A stretch of 64,000 nucleotides of DNA from Alentia gelatinosa (Eukaryota > Annelida > Polychaeta > Phyllodocida > Polynoidae): positions 26,211,525 through 26,275,524 of the forward strand of contig OX465588.1 of NCBI GenBank assembly GCA_950022655.1, given 5' to 3'. Below, in pieces: positions 49,179 to 60,268 of this stretch (its first letter is position 1; each line of letters opens with the position of its first letter). The notes beneath the pieces are model-generated. The model was not told the DNA's origin. It was given only the letters and a program-made list of their open reading frames with translations, and did no database searches. Made by a program: the position numbers and the translations under genes.

Positions 49179-50559
49179 TCGAATTGTGCGGCAAACGGCA
49201 ACCTACACTGGCAACCCGAGCAACACTACGTTAGCTCTTAGGCCTTTTTCCGTTGGCCGGTGTCGCACCTTATCACCCTAGCTACGCCACGGCTGTAGCC
49301 AAACATTCACTTGGCAACGTATTCTTTAGTATTGGATCTATCAGTATATGAGCGTAATACGTTCATAAGACCCATGTATCTCAGTTTCAGAGAAATAACA
49401 ATGATTTGATCGCATTCTATGGTATTCCAGCTACAATTTGATGTATCATACATGCATATCACCTCAATGATACTTTAGATATACCTTAGATAACACAGGG
49501 ACACCAAAACTGCATACACACTAATACATTGGCAGGTTTTGCTTTAATATGCTTATCTTTTTCCAAGTTAAAACCAAGATGATTATCAACGATAAAGTTT
49601 AGACAGCCCAGACTCGTTAATACAATGCCCTAGTTTACTCCAACAATCTAATCTGTCAAAAAACAACACTTCTGTAATCACACCCACCGTTCACACTTTA
49701 GGTGTGATTGCTGTGTTCCCTATACACACATGGCCAGACCTAGCAGTGCTTGTCCGAGCGGCCGCGTAACTAGGCAGTGGGCCGTTAGGCGGCGCTGAAC
49801 GGCAACACCTGTAAGACAGGGGCCTTGACATGGTGCGGTAGCGGGTAAAGGAACGTCTATTTTTAGTCTCTTTCAGGACCGCTTGAGGCGCACGGGGCAT
49901 GCTGGCACGCTTGAGCCATGAACACGCCGTCTGGTGAATGGTGGCCGCACTACAGGCTAATCTATTTTTACTTTGTGCTGTCTGTTGTAACTGGTTCCTC
50001 TTAGCGTGGAAGTCACTTTTCCATGTTCTCATTTTCTTTTTATTTGTATTTTTGATAAAATGGCCACATAGATAAGTTTCTTTATCAATTTATTAACATA
50101 TGGAGAAATCTTTGCAGGTATTTTGGATCCCAGAATCTATGTAGGACAAAATTGTTTGGTCCGAGAGTGAGAATCCGTTGACACGTCCATGGGTTAGCGT
50201 TACCAGCCTTAAAATCAGTGTAAAAATCCTAATGCATTACATCAAAGTCCTATATGGGTCTGAGTATAACAGGTTCAATAACCTGGTAAGTGGATAAAGG
50301 TAAGGAGTGTGTAAGTGAGAGTGGGGGAGAGGTGCTATTATTACATACCTATGGCCGAACGTCTATGAAATACTACGCGCTGCTAGGAGTACAGTATAAA
50401 TAATGTTCGGGCGCACCGTAGTGAATATTCGGGCGCACTGTGCCAAAGTGAATCTATCAGGTTAATAACTACATTAAATAAGTGTATAAAATGACAGTAT
50501 TTTTAATGTTTAGGTATGTAATAATAAGAAAACGTAGTAACTGACCCTGTAGTGATGCC

Positions 50560-50680
50560 ATTTTCGGCCTTTTGATGACATAAATACGTCCCTCCGCCTC
50601 CGGCGTTGGGACGTATTTATGTCATCAAAAGACCTCGAACGGTCATCCCTTCGGGCTCAGTAACCACGTTTTCTCTTAGT
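50560..50680. mobile_element. Foldback, same family as 382-510, intact stem
   Basis: CTTTTGATGACATAAATACG and its reverse complement flank a CTCCGCCTCCGGCG apex; then the GGGCTCAGTAACCACGTTTT tail. Confidence 0.75.
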
Positions 50681-51039
50681 ATGGAGTGACTGGATTGAGA
50701 TAGAGTCATATTCCTACCCTTCCACCAACATCATACCTCTTTACTGGGTCTGTGTTTCTTTGAAGAGCATAGTGAATGGTCTGTCTCGTCAGATGTGGAA
50801 GTTCCAATGCTATACAGCCAGGTCTGTCCCACCAGCTTTGAAATGTACATGCATTGCAAAGTGGTAGGAGACCAGTGAGCCAGAACAATCAGGCTCTTGA
50901 GTGTAGCTAGTTGGTCAGTAAAGTAGATGGAGTGGTTGTGGGAGAGGAGGTGGTGAGGTCTATTCTGGCATGACTATAGAGTGGCTTCAGGTCTAGTGTG
51001 TTATACCTAAATCTTCATCTGTTCCTGTTTATTAGTAAA

Positions 51040-51275
51040 TATGTCTATTTCTCTTTGTTTATGTCTATTTTCTGTTTCCAGCTGTCTTCTTCTCTGTCTG
51101 TCTCCCTGGCACTACCCCTGTCTATATGTACTGTATCTGTCTCATTGTCTCTGTCCCTATCTGTATATGTCTGACTCTGTCTCTGTCTGTCTATTTACCT
51201 GTCCCTGTGTGAGTCTCCCTCCTATCTCTGTTATCATCTGCATCATCATCTGTCTTTCTCCCTGTCTTCATGAAA
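51040..51275 (+). repeat. CTGTCT-rich low-complexity stretch
   Basis: Repeated ctgtctctgtct-type words. The open frame across it is a product of composition. Confidence 0.8.
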
Positions 51276-52106
51276 ATCAATGATCAAGGGTTTCAGCAAG
51301 TCTATGGTCAAGTCTCAGGTGCAAGGGTTGATGACAGGGTTGAAGGAAGTAAAACTGGTTTGCCAGGTCTGCACAAAGTGGGTCTGAATACAGTGTATTT
51401 AGATCTGTCCCATCAGATCTGACTCTCTGAATAGAGTGTATTTAGATGTGTCCCATCAGATTTGAAATGTAAATACTACTCTTAGACAATACTATGATCT
51501 AATAGTTTTCTTTTCTAGTAGCAGATTACGAAGCCCTAACTAAGTGTTTATCATTTCATGAATTGATTGACATAGTGAATCCTTTTGTCTTCAAAAAGAC
51601 TAGAAATATAAATGTTCATTTTTAGGAACCAAGTCAGTAGTGGGGCAGGGGGTATGGTAAGGCTTTATACTGGACCCCTGCTCATTTGACCCATTCACGC
51701 CGGGTGATGCCTTGAGGCATCAACCAGGGCTGGCCAGGTGATGCCTTGAGGCATCATTTACAAAATATTCATTTTTGTGAATAAAATCGGAAATATCAGC
51801 TCAAGAAGCATGACATTTTCACAGAATGTAGGTACAACATCATATTCAATATTTCTATGCAAAATAAAGAATATTATTATGGATCACATGTCATGTCACA
51901 TGATGCAAAGATGAAATCATCATAAATAGGCCTTTATACCCGGCCTCTAGCGGTATTCACTGGTACTACTACCCGGCTCCATACCAGTGTTATTGCCGTG
52001 GGCACCTGGCGCGATAGCGTTGACCAGGCCTTTATAGTTTGGACATTGATAGTGAAGTGTTAGATTCTCTGCAGTAAGCTGGAAGCCTGTGTAAGCATTC
52101 TAGCCT

Positions 52107-52520
52107 CTAGATGACGTATATGAGCGCGTTTTCCCGCGCTCAATAACTAGGAGCAAATGGTATGTTCATCATTGATGAATGAGCGTGCAATTTTAAATGA
52201 ATTACAACTAAAATGTTTGGATTACATTCACTATATGGATCGTTTTCTGTAACTCAATTGCCATTTCTCTAACTGCCTGAGTCTAGGATCAAAACATATC
52301 AAGAAACAGTGGGTCAATTAGGTATTTCTGTCTTGAGTGATTGGTCATGGTCAGCTGGCCTTGCCTCTAAGACCCTCAGATACTGGCACCCTGCTCCTTA
52401 TCAAATAGCACAACGAATAGCTCGCAGAGAGTGAAGGGATAGGTTTTTCTTAGCAAGCTGAAAGTGTATGTGACCACTCTAACCCTGACTCCAACCCTGA
52501 CTCTTACCTTATATAGGCAA
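52107..52520. repeat. Diverged duplicate block, copy 1
   Basis: Aligns by eye with 54065-54470: TTCATC.TGATGAATGAGCG, GATTGGTCATGGTCAG and TAGATGACGTATAT occur in both, though the last motif is at opposite ends. No coding frame. May be an unnamed repeat. Confidence 0.65.
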
Positions 52521-53105
52521 CGTATTTAGTACGTGCGAGCACGCTCTAAAAAGCGTTCCCCACAGTCCTCTTTGGCATATGATCAGCTTCAACTAACCTC
52601 TTACACCAACACTGACCTGGCTGCCCATCCCATGCAATAATTCTGACTGATGTCATACAGACCTGGACAGCAATGAAGAATTTTATGAGGAAAAAAGGTA
52701 GACTTCCCCTTGTTGTTGGCCAATCTCCTGCTGTTCTTTAGCTCCCTGTTGTTGGCCAAGCCCCTGATGTTTGCTTCCTAGGGACAAGGCGAGGGAATGA
52801 CAGGTTTCTACTGAGTGTTACAGACATTACATTGATATAGTCTATACATGTACAGCCTGTATTGGCGACCATATAATGTTTACTCACATGTACCTTTTTC
52901 ATAAGAAAATACCTAAATCTTATTAATATCCAATGTCTAATTGATAAAAATGACGCTGAAAGGCATCATGTGCCAATAGTGTTGTGATGCATCCAGGCAT
53001 CATGCATCCATAAAGGGTAAAATATCATTGCTGAAATACAATTTTTGGAAAGACTATTTGACTCCCTTCCCTCTTGTCATGTTTTGTTATGTAACCTTTG
53101 ACCAC

Positions 53106-53158
53106 ACCCCCCCCCCCCTTCGAAATTGACATATTGACGACCCCCCCCCCCCCCCCCA
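53106..53158 (+). repeat. Two poly-C tracts
   Basis: Runs of about 14 and 18 C separated by TTCGAAATTGACATATTGACGA; slippage-prone. Confidence 0.85.
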
Positions 53159-53483
53159 GCTTCACACCATGTTTTAGACTGCTAACATTTTCCATGCAAT
53201 TTATCTGGGAGCATTTCTCCCACACGCATATTCATTGGCTTGCTTCCTCCTAGTCACAGCTCTCAGCCAGTCACAGGTCTTCTAGTTGCTGGGGTAGTGG
53301 TTCACACATATAAGTGTAATTGCTTGCAACTCGCAGTACTGGAGGTACCCCAGGTGGCAAACAATTAAGTTTGCAAAGTCACACAGCATGAATGGGGCAT
53401 AACTTCTGTTCTCTTTTTTCCAAACATGAGGTCATGCACTGCAAGACCATTCCCCTACCCTTTGTCATGCTTGGTAATGCATA

Positions 53484-53775
53484 TTTTATCTCACCCCAGA
53501 TATATTTTCTCCATAGACTTAACATTGGAAACTCGTATCTAACACCCATTAGATATTTAGGAAAAATATCCAATGGGGGATAATGTCACAATTGTTAGCC
53601 CATTAGTCAATATTAAGGGTGAGATAAATTCAGAAACCCATTCAAGTTTAGGGTCAGAGCTCGATCCCATCTCATTTGAATCACATAGCAATTCACGCGG
53701 CTTCGCCTTGTGAATTACAACGTGATTCAAACTCGATGGGATACGAGCTCAGACCCTAAACTTTCATGCGTTTCC
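53484..53775 (+). mobile_element. Modular hairpin-MITE, intergenic
   Basis: Termini TTTTATCTCACCCC and AAGGGTGAGATAAA bound 53484-53628. The hairpin at 53634-53775 has arms TTTAGGGTCAGAGCTCG / CGAGCTCAGACCCTAAA and apex CACGCGGCTTCGCCTTGTG. Confidence 0.8.
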
Positions 53776-54064
53776 TCTATAGTAAGGCACCCTGACTGTA
53801 TTCATGACATTATCTATGGACAACCCCTATGTGCACTCAATATAAGGAATTTTTAGCAGGGGCACAATACCTGGGTGGCGTTTTGCCCCACAAAAAGGTG
53901 TTTTGCCACAGTTGGTAAGGTAAGATGCCCACTTTTGAAATTTTACATGTTTGTACCTGAAGTCAAGGTTAGTCTCAGCATCACCTCTAGCATCAATAAT
54001 ATAAATGACACTTACCCTTACCCATACTCAGAAAAAGTAGGTGATCTGCAAGTGGGCTCGGCTA

Positions 54065-54470
54065 GAGAACACTAGGAGGGAGCAAATAGAATGTTCATCA
54101 TAGATGAATGAGCGTGCAATTGTAAATGTATAACAACTAAAAGGTTTGGGTTACACTCAGTCTATGGATCGATTTCTGTAACCACTTGCACCCAGTAAAC
54201 TTACCATTTCTGTAACTGCCTGAGTCTATCTATACAATATCAAACACCAGTAGGTCAATGAGGTATTTCAGAACTGGTGATTGGTCATGGTCAGTTGGGC
54301 ATGCCTCTCAGTCCCCCAGACACTGGCTCTCTGCTCTGTTCTCACTATCACAGTGAATAGCATGCAGATAGTGAACGGATAGTTTTCTGGAAGCACACGG
54401 GAAGTTCAATGTGAGCACTATAACCTTTAGATGACGTATATAGCGCGTGTAAACACGCTTTAACTAGCCA
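54065..54470. repeat. Diverged duplicate block, copy 2
   Basis: See copy 1. The TAGATGACGTATAT..GCGCG motif lies after the block here and before it in copy 1. Confidence 0.65.
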
Positions 54471-54588
54471 AACGTCCTTTTGGGTATTGAGATCCCTGGT
54501 GGCATACTTACCTTGGAGGCGCACACGGAAGCCTGTACTAGTCTAATACTTCCACTAAACGTTTGGCTATGCTGAGAAAAGATCTTTA

Positions 54589-54810
54589 TTTCGGGGACAC
54601 ACCAAGCGAGTAACCGCAGTCATCTCCAGAATCGCCAACAAAAATTAGCTTGTATGTGAGATATTTTTTCATAGTGATATCTCTCACCAATAATCTAGTG
54701 TCTCAGAGGCAATGATCAAGGGAATTATGAAATAATAGCTCACACCACGGATTTGTGTTGGCGTTTCCGGTAATCGCTGCATTCCTCGCTTGGTGTGTCT
54801 CCGGCTTAAG
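54589..54810. mobile_element. MITE, AAGCCGGAGACACACCAAGC family, intergenic copy
   Basis: TTCGGGGACACACCAAGCGAG to CTTGGTGTGTCTCCGGCTTA, same inner plan as the intron 31 copies. Confidence 0.85.
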
Positions 54811-57334
54811 AGACAAATTCAAAATTTCAGACAGAGAACTTACTTCTACAGTGTTTTTTTTTAATTAAGACTGGACTGCCAAAGGAAAAACAAGTATTCT
54901 AAAAAGGTAGAATGATGATAGACCGCAGAGTTCCTGTATAAACTTGCAAATCACTTCCAATTAAAAAAAAAAGACCAGTATCTTTAATATAAAATAATCA
55001 GTATGCATTTACTCATTAGTCAGTCGTCAGGTGTAAACACTTCAAGCATATCTTGGGTCGACAATTATCAGTACCGATATTTTCCGGGGAGCACCACCGA
55101 CTGACACTTCTCTTACCGATATCATATCGGGGAATTTTCCGTCGGCAGGTGTAAACTCGCGCTTATTCAACATCTAGGAGGACAGTCTTGAACTAAAATA
55201 GTTGATAAAGCAGGGTGCTAAATCATAGAGATACATACACCTGGATTTGAATTATTTAACTTAGGGAATTGTTTTTTTTTTACCAATTCATGTTGCAGAA
55301 ACTGTGCTGTAAATGATGAATGTTCCTTAGCACAAGAACATTCGGAGCGTTTCTAAATGAAAACTGATAATATAGTGTCAGTAAAGAAATAAAGTATAAA
55401 ATACCACAACAATGCAAGTACAATTTCTAACGTTGGCATTTTATAACAGTCGGTGTGAAAGAGGTCTGGATATGTCAAAGTCAGGGAGTTCTTTAAACAT
55501 CCAGAGGACACAAAGGACAGATTAAATTTTAGGACTGATTCACGATATATCCAGGACACCAATGGTCATTGAACTTTGCACTATTCTCTACGGGGGATTG
55601 GTATAAAGAGACCCCAAAAGGCCCTAAGCTCCCAGCAGCTTTACGGTATGGTCCTCAAGGGTGAAAATGTCTAAGCTATTAGCGAAATCCTTGTATGCAG
55701 ACGTTCACTCTCAGCTATAGTTTTGTGTAAGCCTCCTATCAGCGTTGCTATGCTGTAGATAAGACACCAATATTAGCTATGCGACTCCTGCTTGCGTACA
55801 CAATGCGCACATGAGTAAAATCGTACTATCAGCTTCACTATTGCTATCTGCAAACCCTTCTGCTCCCAAAATACAAACAATATACAATGCCACGAAACGA
55901 ATACACTATCTCGACAAACTATTTTTTTCAGTGACCAATAACCCTGAAGTTATTGTGAGACGTCTTTGTTGAACATTTGTTGGAAAATATATATGAGCAC
56001 TTGTCCTATGTGTTTGGTGATAATAATTGGCCTCAGAGCGAGAGGGTTAAGATCCGGTTTAGTGACCGTTGCTTGTCTCTCATTGACCCCTGTCCATCCC
56101 ATTCGGACAATCATTGGCTGACTCACATCCGGCGAGGAGAGACCAGTAAGATAGCCGCACAGTGCCTCATTAGTGAGGATCATCTCGATCACTATCACAT
56201 CAACTGGTAGACGTCATCATACAAAAGGAGAGAAGGGGTATATTACACTACCAGAGGTGAGATATGAATTTTAATGTTCATATTCAAGGTGGTGATGTTT
56301 TATATATAGACAGATATCTCCATGAGTGTATTTCGTAACTCAGGAAGGTTATGGATATTGTGTCAGCATCGTGAATTCAAAGTTTTCGCACTGTTTTACA
56401 TCAATTTCATCACAAGGGAATATGTTGTTTCACAGCAGTAGCATGTTAATGATTGCACAGCTGCAAATTAGAATATAGGAAATGCATGCATGGCTGGGGT
56501 TGGCATAATGTTACTTCAATAGGTACTCGCGCAGTCCTTCTTTGCTGAGCGATCACGGGATCAAGGATTTACAGTCAGTTAGGTGACCTGAGAGAAATTA
56601 CAACTAATTACATCTAATTGGGTATTAATAGGTTAACAGAAAAGGCATTGCATTGATATTGGCTGTTTCCTTGAATGCCTTTCATCTGCTAAGAAAACAA
56701 TTATTACCTGATGTGCCTGACAGACATTAAAGGGGACTCAATTTCATGGGGAAAACATCTGGAATTGTAGCAATATGTCCATTATGTACATCCCGTTGCG
56801 CTCTGTATTTGACAAGCATTTTTGGTCCATTTCTTGTAGATGTAGAATAGTTCGCCAACAATCAAGTCTCTTCGCAATAATACCCATACATTACAACACA
56901 TAATTAGCAAGCGTCAAACCTGACCCAGTGTGTAACCCCTCTTCATTCTTTTTCAATTGGCCGACGAAATGGGTGTAGATGTTTTAGTTAGGCCCGGCGT
57001 CCACCTACTACGATATGGCTCCGATATGGTCTACGATGCATATTCCGATCGGTATCGAAAAATCTGTGAGGGTAGTAGATTTCACTCAGTGACCAAGCTT
57101 TCACTCAACGGTGGGTGGTGCCACATTGCATAATCTAAGCAGAAAAGGTTCTGGGTCATTTCACAGGCTGGGTCGTTTCAGCAGTGCCAAAAGTCCGTCG
57201 GTAGTTCCTGACTGTAGATCTGTGACGGGAAATCATCCAATGGAAACCGGCCTTATACAGGACGCCAATCCGGTCACAGAGTTTCATATCGGTCTACCTG
57301 TAACAACACCCTCGTTTAGCTGTAATTATTAAAG
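54811..57334. other. Intergenic, no gene supported
   Basis: AT-rich. A stretch near 55977-56210 is open on both strands without recognisable similarity. Nested MITEs at 56949-57255. Confidence 0.4.
56949..57255. mobile_element. CCATTGGCC-family MITE with a nested GGCCCGGCGTCC element
   Basis: Left arm TTCAATTGGCCGACGAAATG near 56952 and right arm CCAATGGAAACCGGCC near 57237. A TAGGCCCGGCGTCCACC element starts at 56989 inside it. Confidence 0.6.
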
Positions 57335-57622
57335 AAGAAACCAACAAGTTTTGGTCAAAGTCGTCGTTCTCCACGAGTTTGATGTGTAGTGATATATGAA
57401 CGAGGCAAAGCCGGGTGAATATCACGTAGCATTCAAACGAGTTGGAGAATGACTTCTTTGACCAAACGAGTTGCTTTCTGTATTTATCTCACTCCTGAAC
57501 ACACTAAAAGAATGGACACACAGGATATAGACCATGGAGAACGAACTGCAATACTTGTAGGTGCATGGAGAACGAGTTCCCAATGTTAAGCATATGGACA
57601 TTTATTCCAGTGGTGAGATAAA
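57335..57622 (+). mobile_element. Modular hairpin-MITE, intergenic, hairpin first
   Basis: Hairpin 57335-57482 with arms AGTTTTGGTCAAAG / CTTTGACCAAACGAGTT and apex GAGGCAAAGCCGGGTG. Then 57482-57622, bounded by TTTATCTCACTCC and GGTGAGATAAA, contains two CATGGAGAACGA motifs and CCAATGTTAAGC. Confidence 0.8.
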
Positions 57623-58225
57623 TGGGTATTCCTACAGCAGCATCCCCTATGGAACCCCCAAAAGACCGCCTGGACATCACCCGAGTGATTGGACTCAATT
57701 CTGGGTGCTGTTTGATTATCTGAAGGACATATCCTGGCTATACGATAAGATAAAACTCACGAGAAAGGAGAATGTGGTGTGGCTAATCCTTGGTGGTGTG
57801 GCCAATCCTTGGTGAGAAATATAGTAGATATGACACAGATCATCATTAGGACATGTTTTAGGACATAACTCAGAGACTTTGCCTTGAATCAGAACGGTTC
57901 TGGTGCTGTTGAATAAACCTATGATCATCTAGGTACATGTAATGGAAAGTGTCCTTCTTGTGACTAGAGCCATCCTCAGTCCTTTCTCGTACACCCAAAC
58001 CAGCGACTCTATCACAAAATTTCTGATAACTACAATATTGATACAGTATTATGCTACATTTATGGAACAAGCTACATCTAAGACATGTAGGTGTCATTGA
58101 CTTAGGAGAGTTTTAGACAAGGACATTTCGAAACCTATGTAAGACCGTATGCTTGGACCATCCTAGCTCTCGGACAAACATGAATTCATAAAACGACATT
58201 TAACCTAATTAAACAGCACCCTGCC

Positions 58226-58440
58226 AGGGGGCCGTTGAATAAGCTAGGATCTTAAATAAAGACACTTGTTTGTACCTTTGTACAATGGTTATCGTTTGAT
58301 ATTATTTAAGTTTCTTTGCTAAAGGGTCCATAGGGTCTTCCATAGATGTTGGATAAAGTTGACCAACATCGTCCCTGGCTGTCTATGGCATACAGGAAAA
58401 GAGTCTTTATGTAGGACCCTAGATTATTCAACGGGGCCCT
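58226..58440. mobile_element. MITE, relative of 29383-29607
   Basis: AGGGGGCCGTTGAATAAGCT to ATTATTCAACGGGGCCCT, with TAGGATC / GGACCCTA and the CATCGTCCCTGG.GTCTATGG centre. Confidence 0.75.
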
Positions 58441-58744
58441 GGTTACCGCCAGACTGGGTAGCGCTGAGAGGATGTATAGTTAGTGTACATGGAAAAACTT
58501 CATTATAACAAGGGACAGGAAGAATCATTACATTTATTTCCAACGCTATTATCTCGACAGAGAAAACGAACCAAAGATTGATACAACACAGGAGAAATTA
58601 CATTGTTGTATCTTTGTTAAATCTTGTATTCATGTTTCTTTCCTAATTCTACTCGGGCCGGGTTCTCCTAGAATGGTCGGTGCAAGGTTCTCTTAGGGGC
58701 CAGGTTCTTCTAGACAGCCCAATACCTACGAGAGGGTAAAAGGA

Positions 58745-58905
58745 GACCTAATATGAGGGTCATCGTTTGATTATATTCAAGCCCGTCCTATCCGACGGAA
58801 GGTCGTCCATAAGTATTGAATAAGTTGACCCACATTGTCCATGGGTCTCGGTAGTGAGAAGAACGGGATCTTCATATACGATACTAAAATTCAACAGGCC
58901 CCGGA
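58745..58905. mobile_element. MITE fragment, relative of 29383-29607
   Basis: Shares GTTGACCCACATTGTCC.TGGGTCT and ends in AAAATTCAACAGGCCCC; the left end is decayed. Confidence 0.55.
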
Positions 58906-59571
58906 TTTCCCCGGCTGTTGAGTTCTTCTGGTTCATCAAGTATTCGAGTGGGATAAATGATTGATGCATTTAATAGCATCTTTGTGCAGTGGCGATTTTC
59001 TCCTGCTTCAAATATGAAACCTATGAGATGAAATCATATCAAGTGATTGTCACTCCATCTGGTCTGCTACTTACCCTCCGGATCAAATGTCCGTAATCAT
59101 CGAGTGTCCATATCTATAGAACACTGATATTTACCATTCTAAAACTGTAAGGATACTCAGAATAATGCAATTCTGAGGACAGTAAGCTCACAGACAAAAA
59201 CTTGTAATTGGCGTACAGCATGTGTTTCAGTGGTGTTGGAGTGAGCAGCCTGGAGTACAGTGTACAGGACATCACATCCAGTAATTGCCTCATATTCTGG
59301 CACAAATGATTTTGTAATAGGGTTTGTCCTGTACTAAATGAAATGGACCGACAAAAATGCGTTACATGTATATATGATCGTAATGTAGGATAAAATAGGA
59401 TAATGTGTTTTCATACGTGTACATTAATGGTTAGCAACCGTTATATTCTGTCCGTAGAATACCCTTGCAGAGGGAGTGAGACTTGCCCCTAAAGTAACAT
59501 CCACAAACCCCCTGATCTTAACCGTTTGAACCACCATGTAGGGGTTAGTTTGGGTATATATACACGATATT

Positions 59572-59896
59572 GACTGGTTTCAGATACAAGCGGTCGTATG
59601 CTCCGAGGTGTTGACGCGTAGTAATATCCGAGCGTATGCTAGGATATTGCGCAGATTCAACTCCGAGGAGCATACAACCGCTTTTATCTGAAACCAGTCT
59701 ATATTGCATTTGTTATCCACCTTTTCTGGGCAAGTGGCATGTCAATATCTGTTCATTTTAGTCATGCACTATTTTTCCGTACGCACTATTTTTCCGTATG
59801 CGCCATCCGGAGCATACAACATATCCGTATGCGCCGGGTATGTCCATATAAACTCCCTACGTGTTTTCTATGGCCACTTTGTATTAGGTGGATAAT
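59572..59896 (+). mobile_element. Hairpin plus TTATCCACC-bounded segment
   Basis: Hairpin 59575-59702 (arms GGTTTCAGATACAAGCGG / CCGCTTTTATCTGAAACC), then 59711-59896 bounded by TTATCCACCTTTT and AGGTGGATAATAA, with two CCGTATGCGCC motifs. Confidence 0.75.
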
Positions 59897-59903
59897 AATT
59901 AGT

Positions 59904-60268
59904 ATAAACCAAACGAGAGTTAGCCTTGTCAATGTTTATACCACAATGGGCAGGTTGTGTATTACTACACGAGGCGTTAGCTGAGTGTAGTGAGTAGCAG
60001 ACCTGACCAGAGTGGTATAAACACTGAGAAGGCTAACTCGAGTTTGGTTTCGTATTTATCCTACCCCATCTCACCGATATACAGAGAATATTTGTAATTA
60101 TCCACGTTAGTAGTTTTCAATGCTGCCGGATCTACTTTCGTTATCTCGTCCCTGATTGGTCCGTTTTTTTATTCACCTCGGTGTATAAATAACACTTTAT
60201 CCAACGCTATGTCAAATACATTGGGTCAATGTTAAACCTATGGCGTTTTTTATTAGGGGTAGGATAAA
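59904..60268 (+). mobile_element. Hairpin plus TTATCCTACCCC-bounded segment
   Basis: Hairpin 59904-60050, arms AAACCAAACGAGAGTTAGCC / GGCTAACTCGAGTTTGGTTT, apex GAGGCGTTAGCTGAGTG. Then 60054-60268, bounded by TTTATCCTACCCC and GGGGTAGGATAAA. Directly follows the element at 59572-59896. Confidence 0.8.

Larger units (their letters stand above)
48634..53480. other. PSMD11 upstream region and intergenic repeats
   Basis: The PSMD11 promoter must lie just right of 48633, where a short CpG-bearing stretch (CCGCGCGATTGC) occurs at about 48669. Beyond that: inverted repeat 49081-49178, a GC-richer stretch 49690-50030 of unknown nature, the foldback 50560-50680, CTGTCT repeat and a GATGCCTTGAGGCATCA palindrome (51707-51760). 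No host gene supported. Confidence 0.5.

Noticed and set aside
51041..51283. 80-codon Cys/Ser/Leu-rich frame
   Set aside because: Produced by CTGTCT repeats.
55950..56210. Overlapping open frames on both strands
   Set aside because: Neither has a recognised domain or partner exon with matching phase; kept only as a note.
57561..57815. Open frame with a PPGHHPSDWTQFW stretch
   Set aside because: Its first part lies inside a hairpin-MITE and the rest has no clear splice sites or known family.
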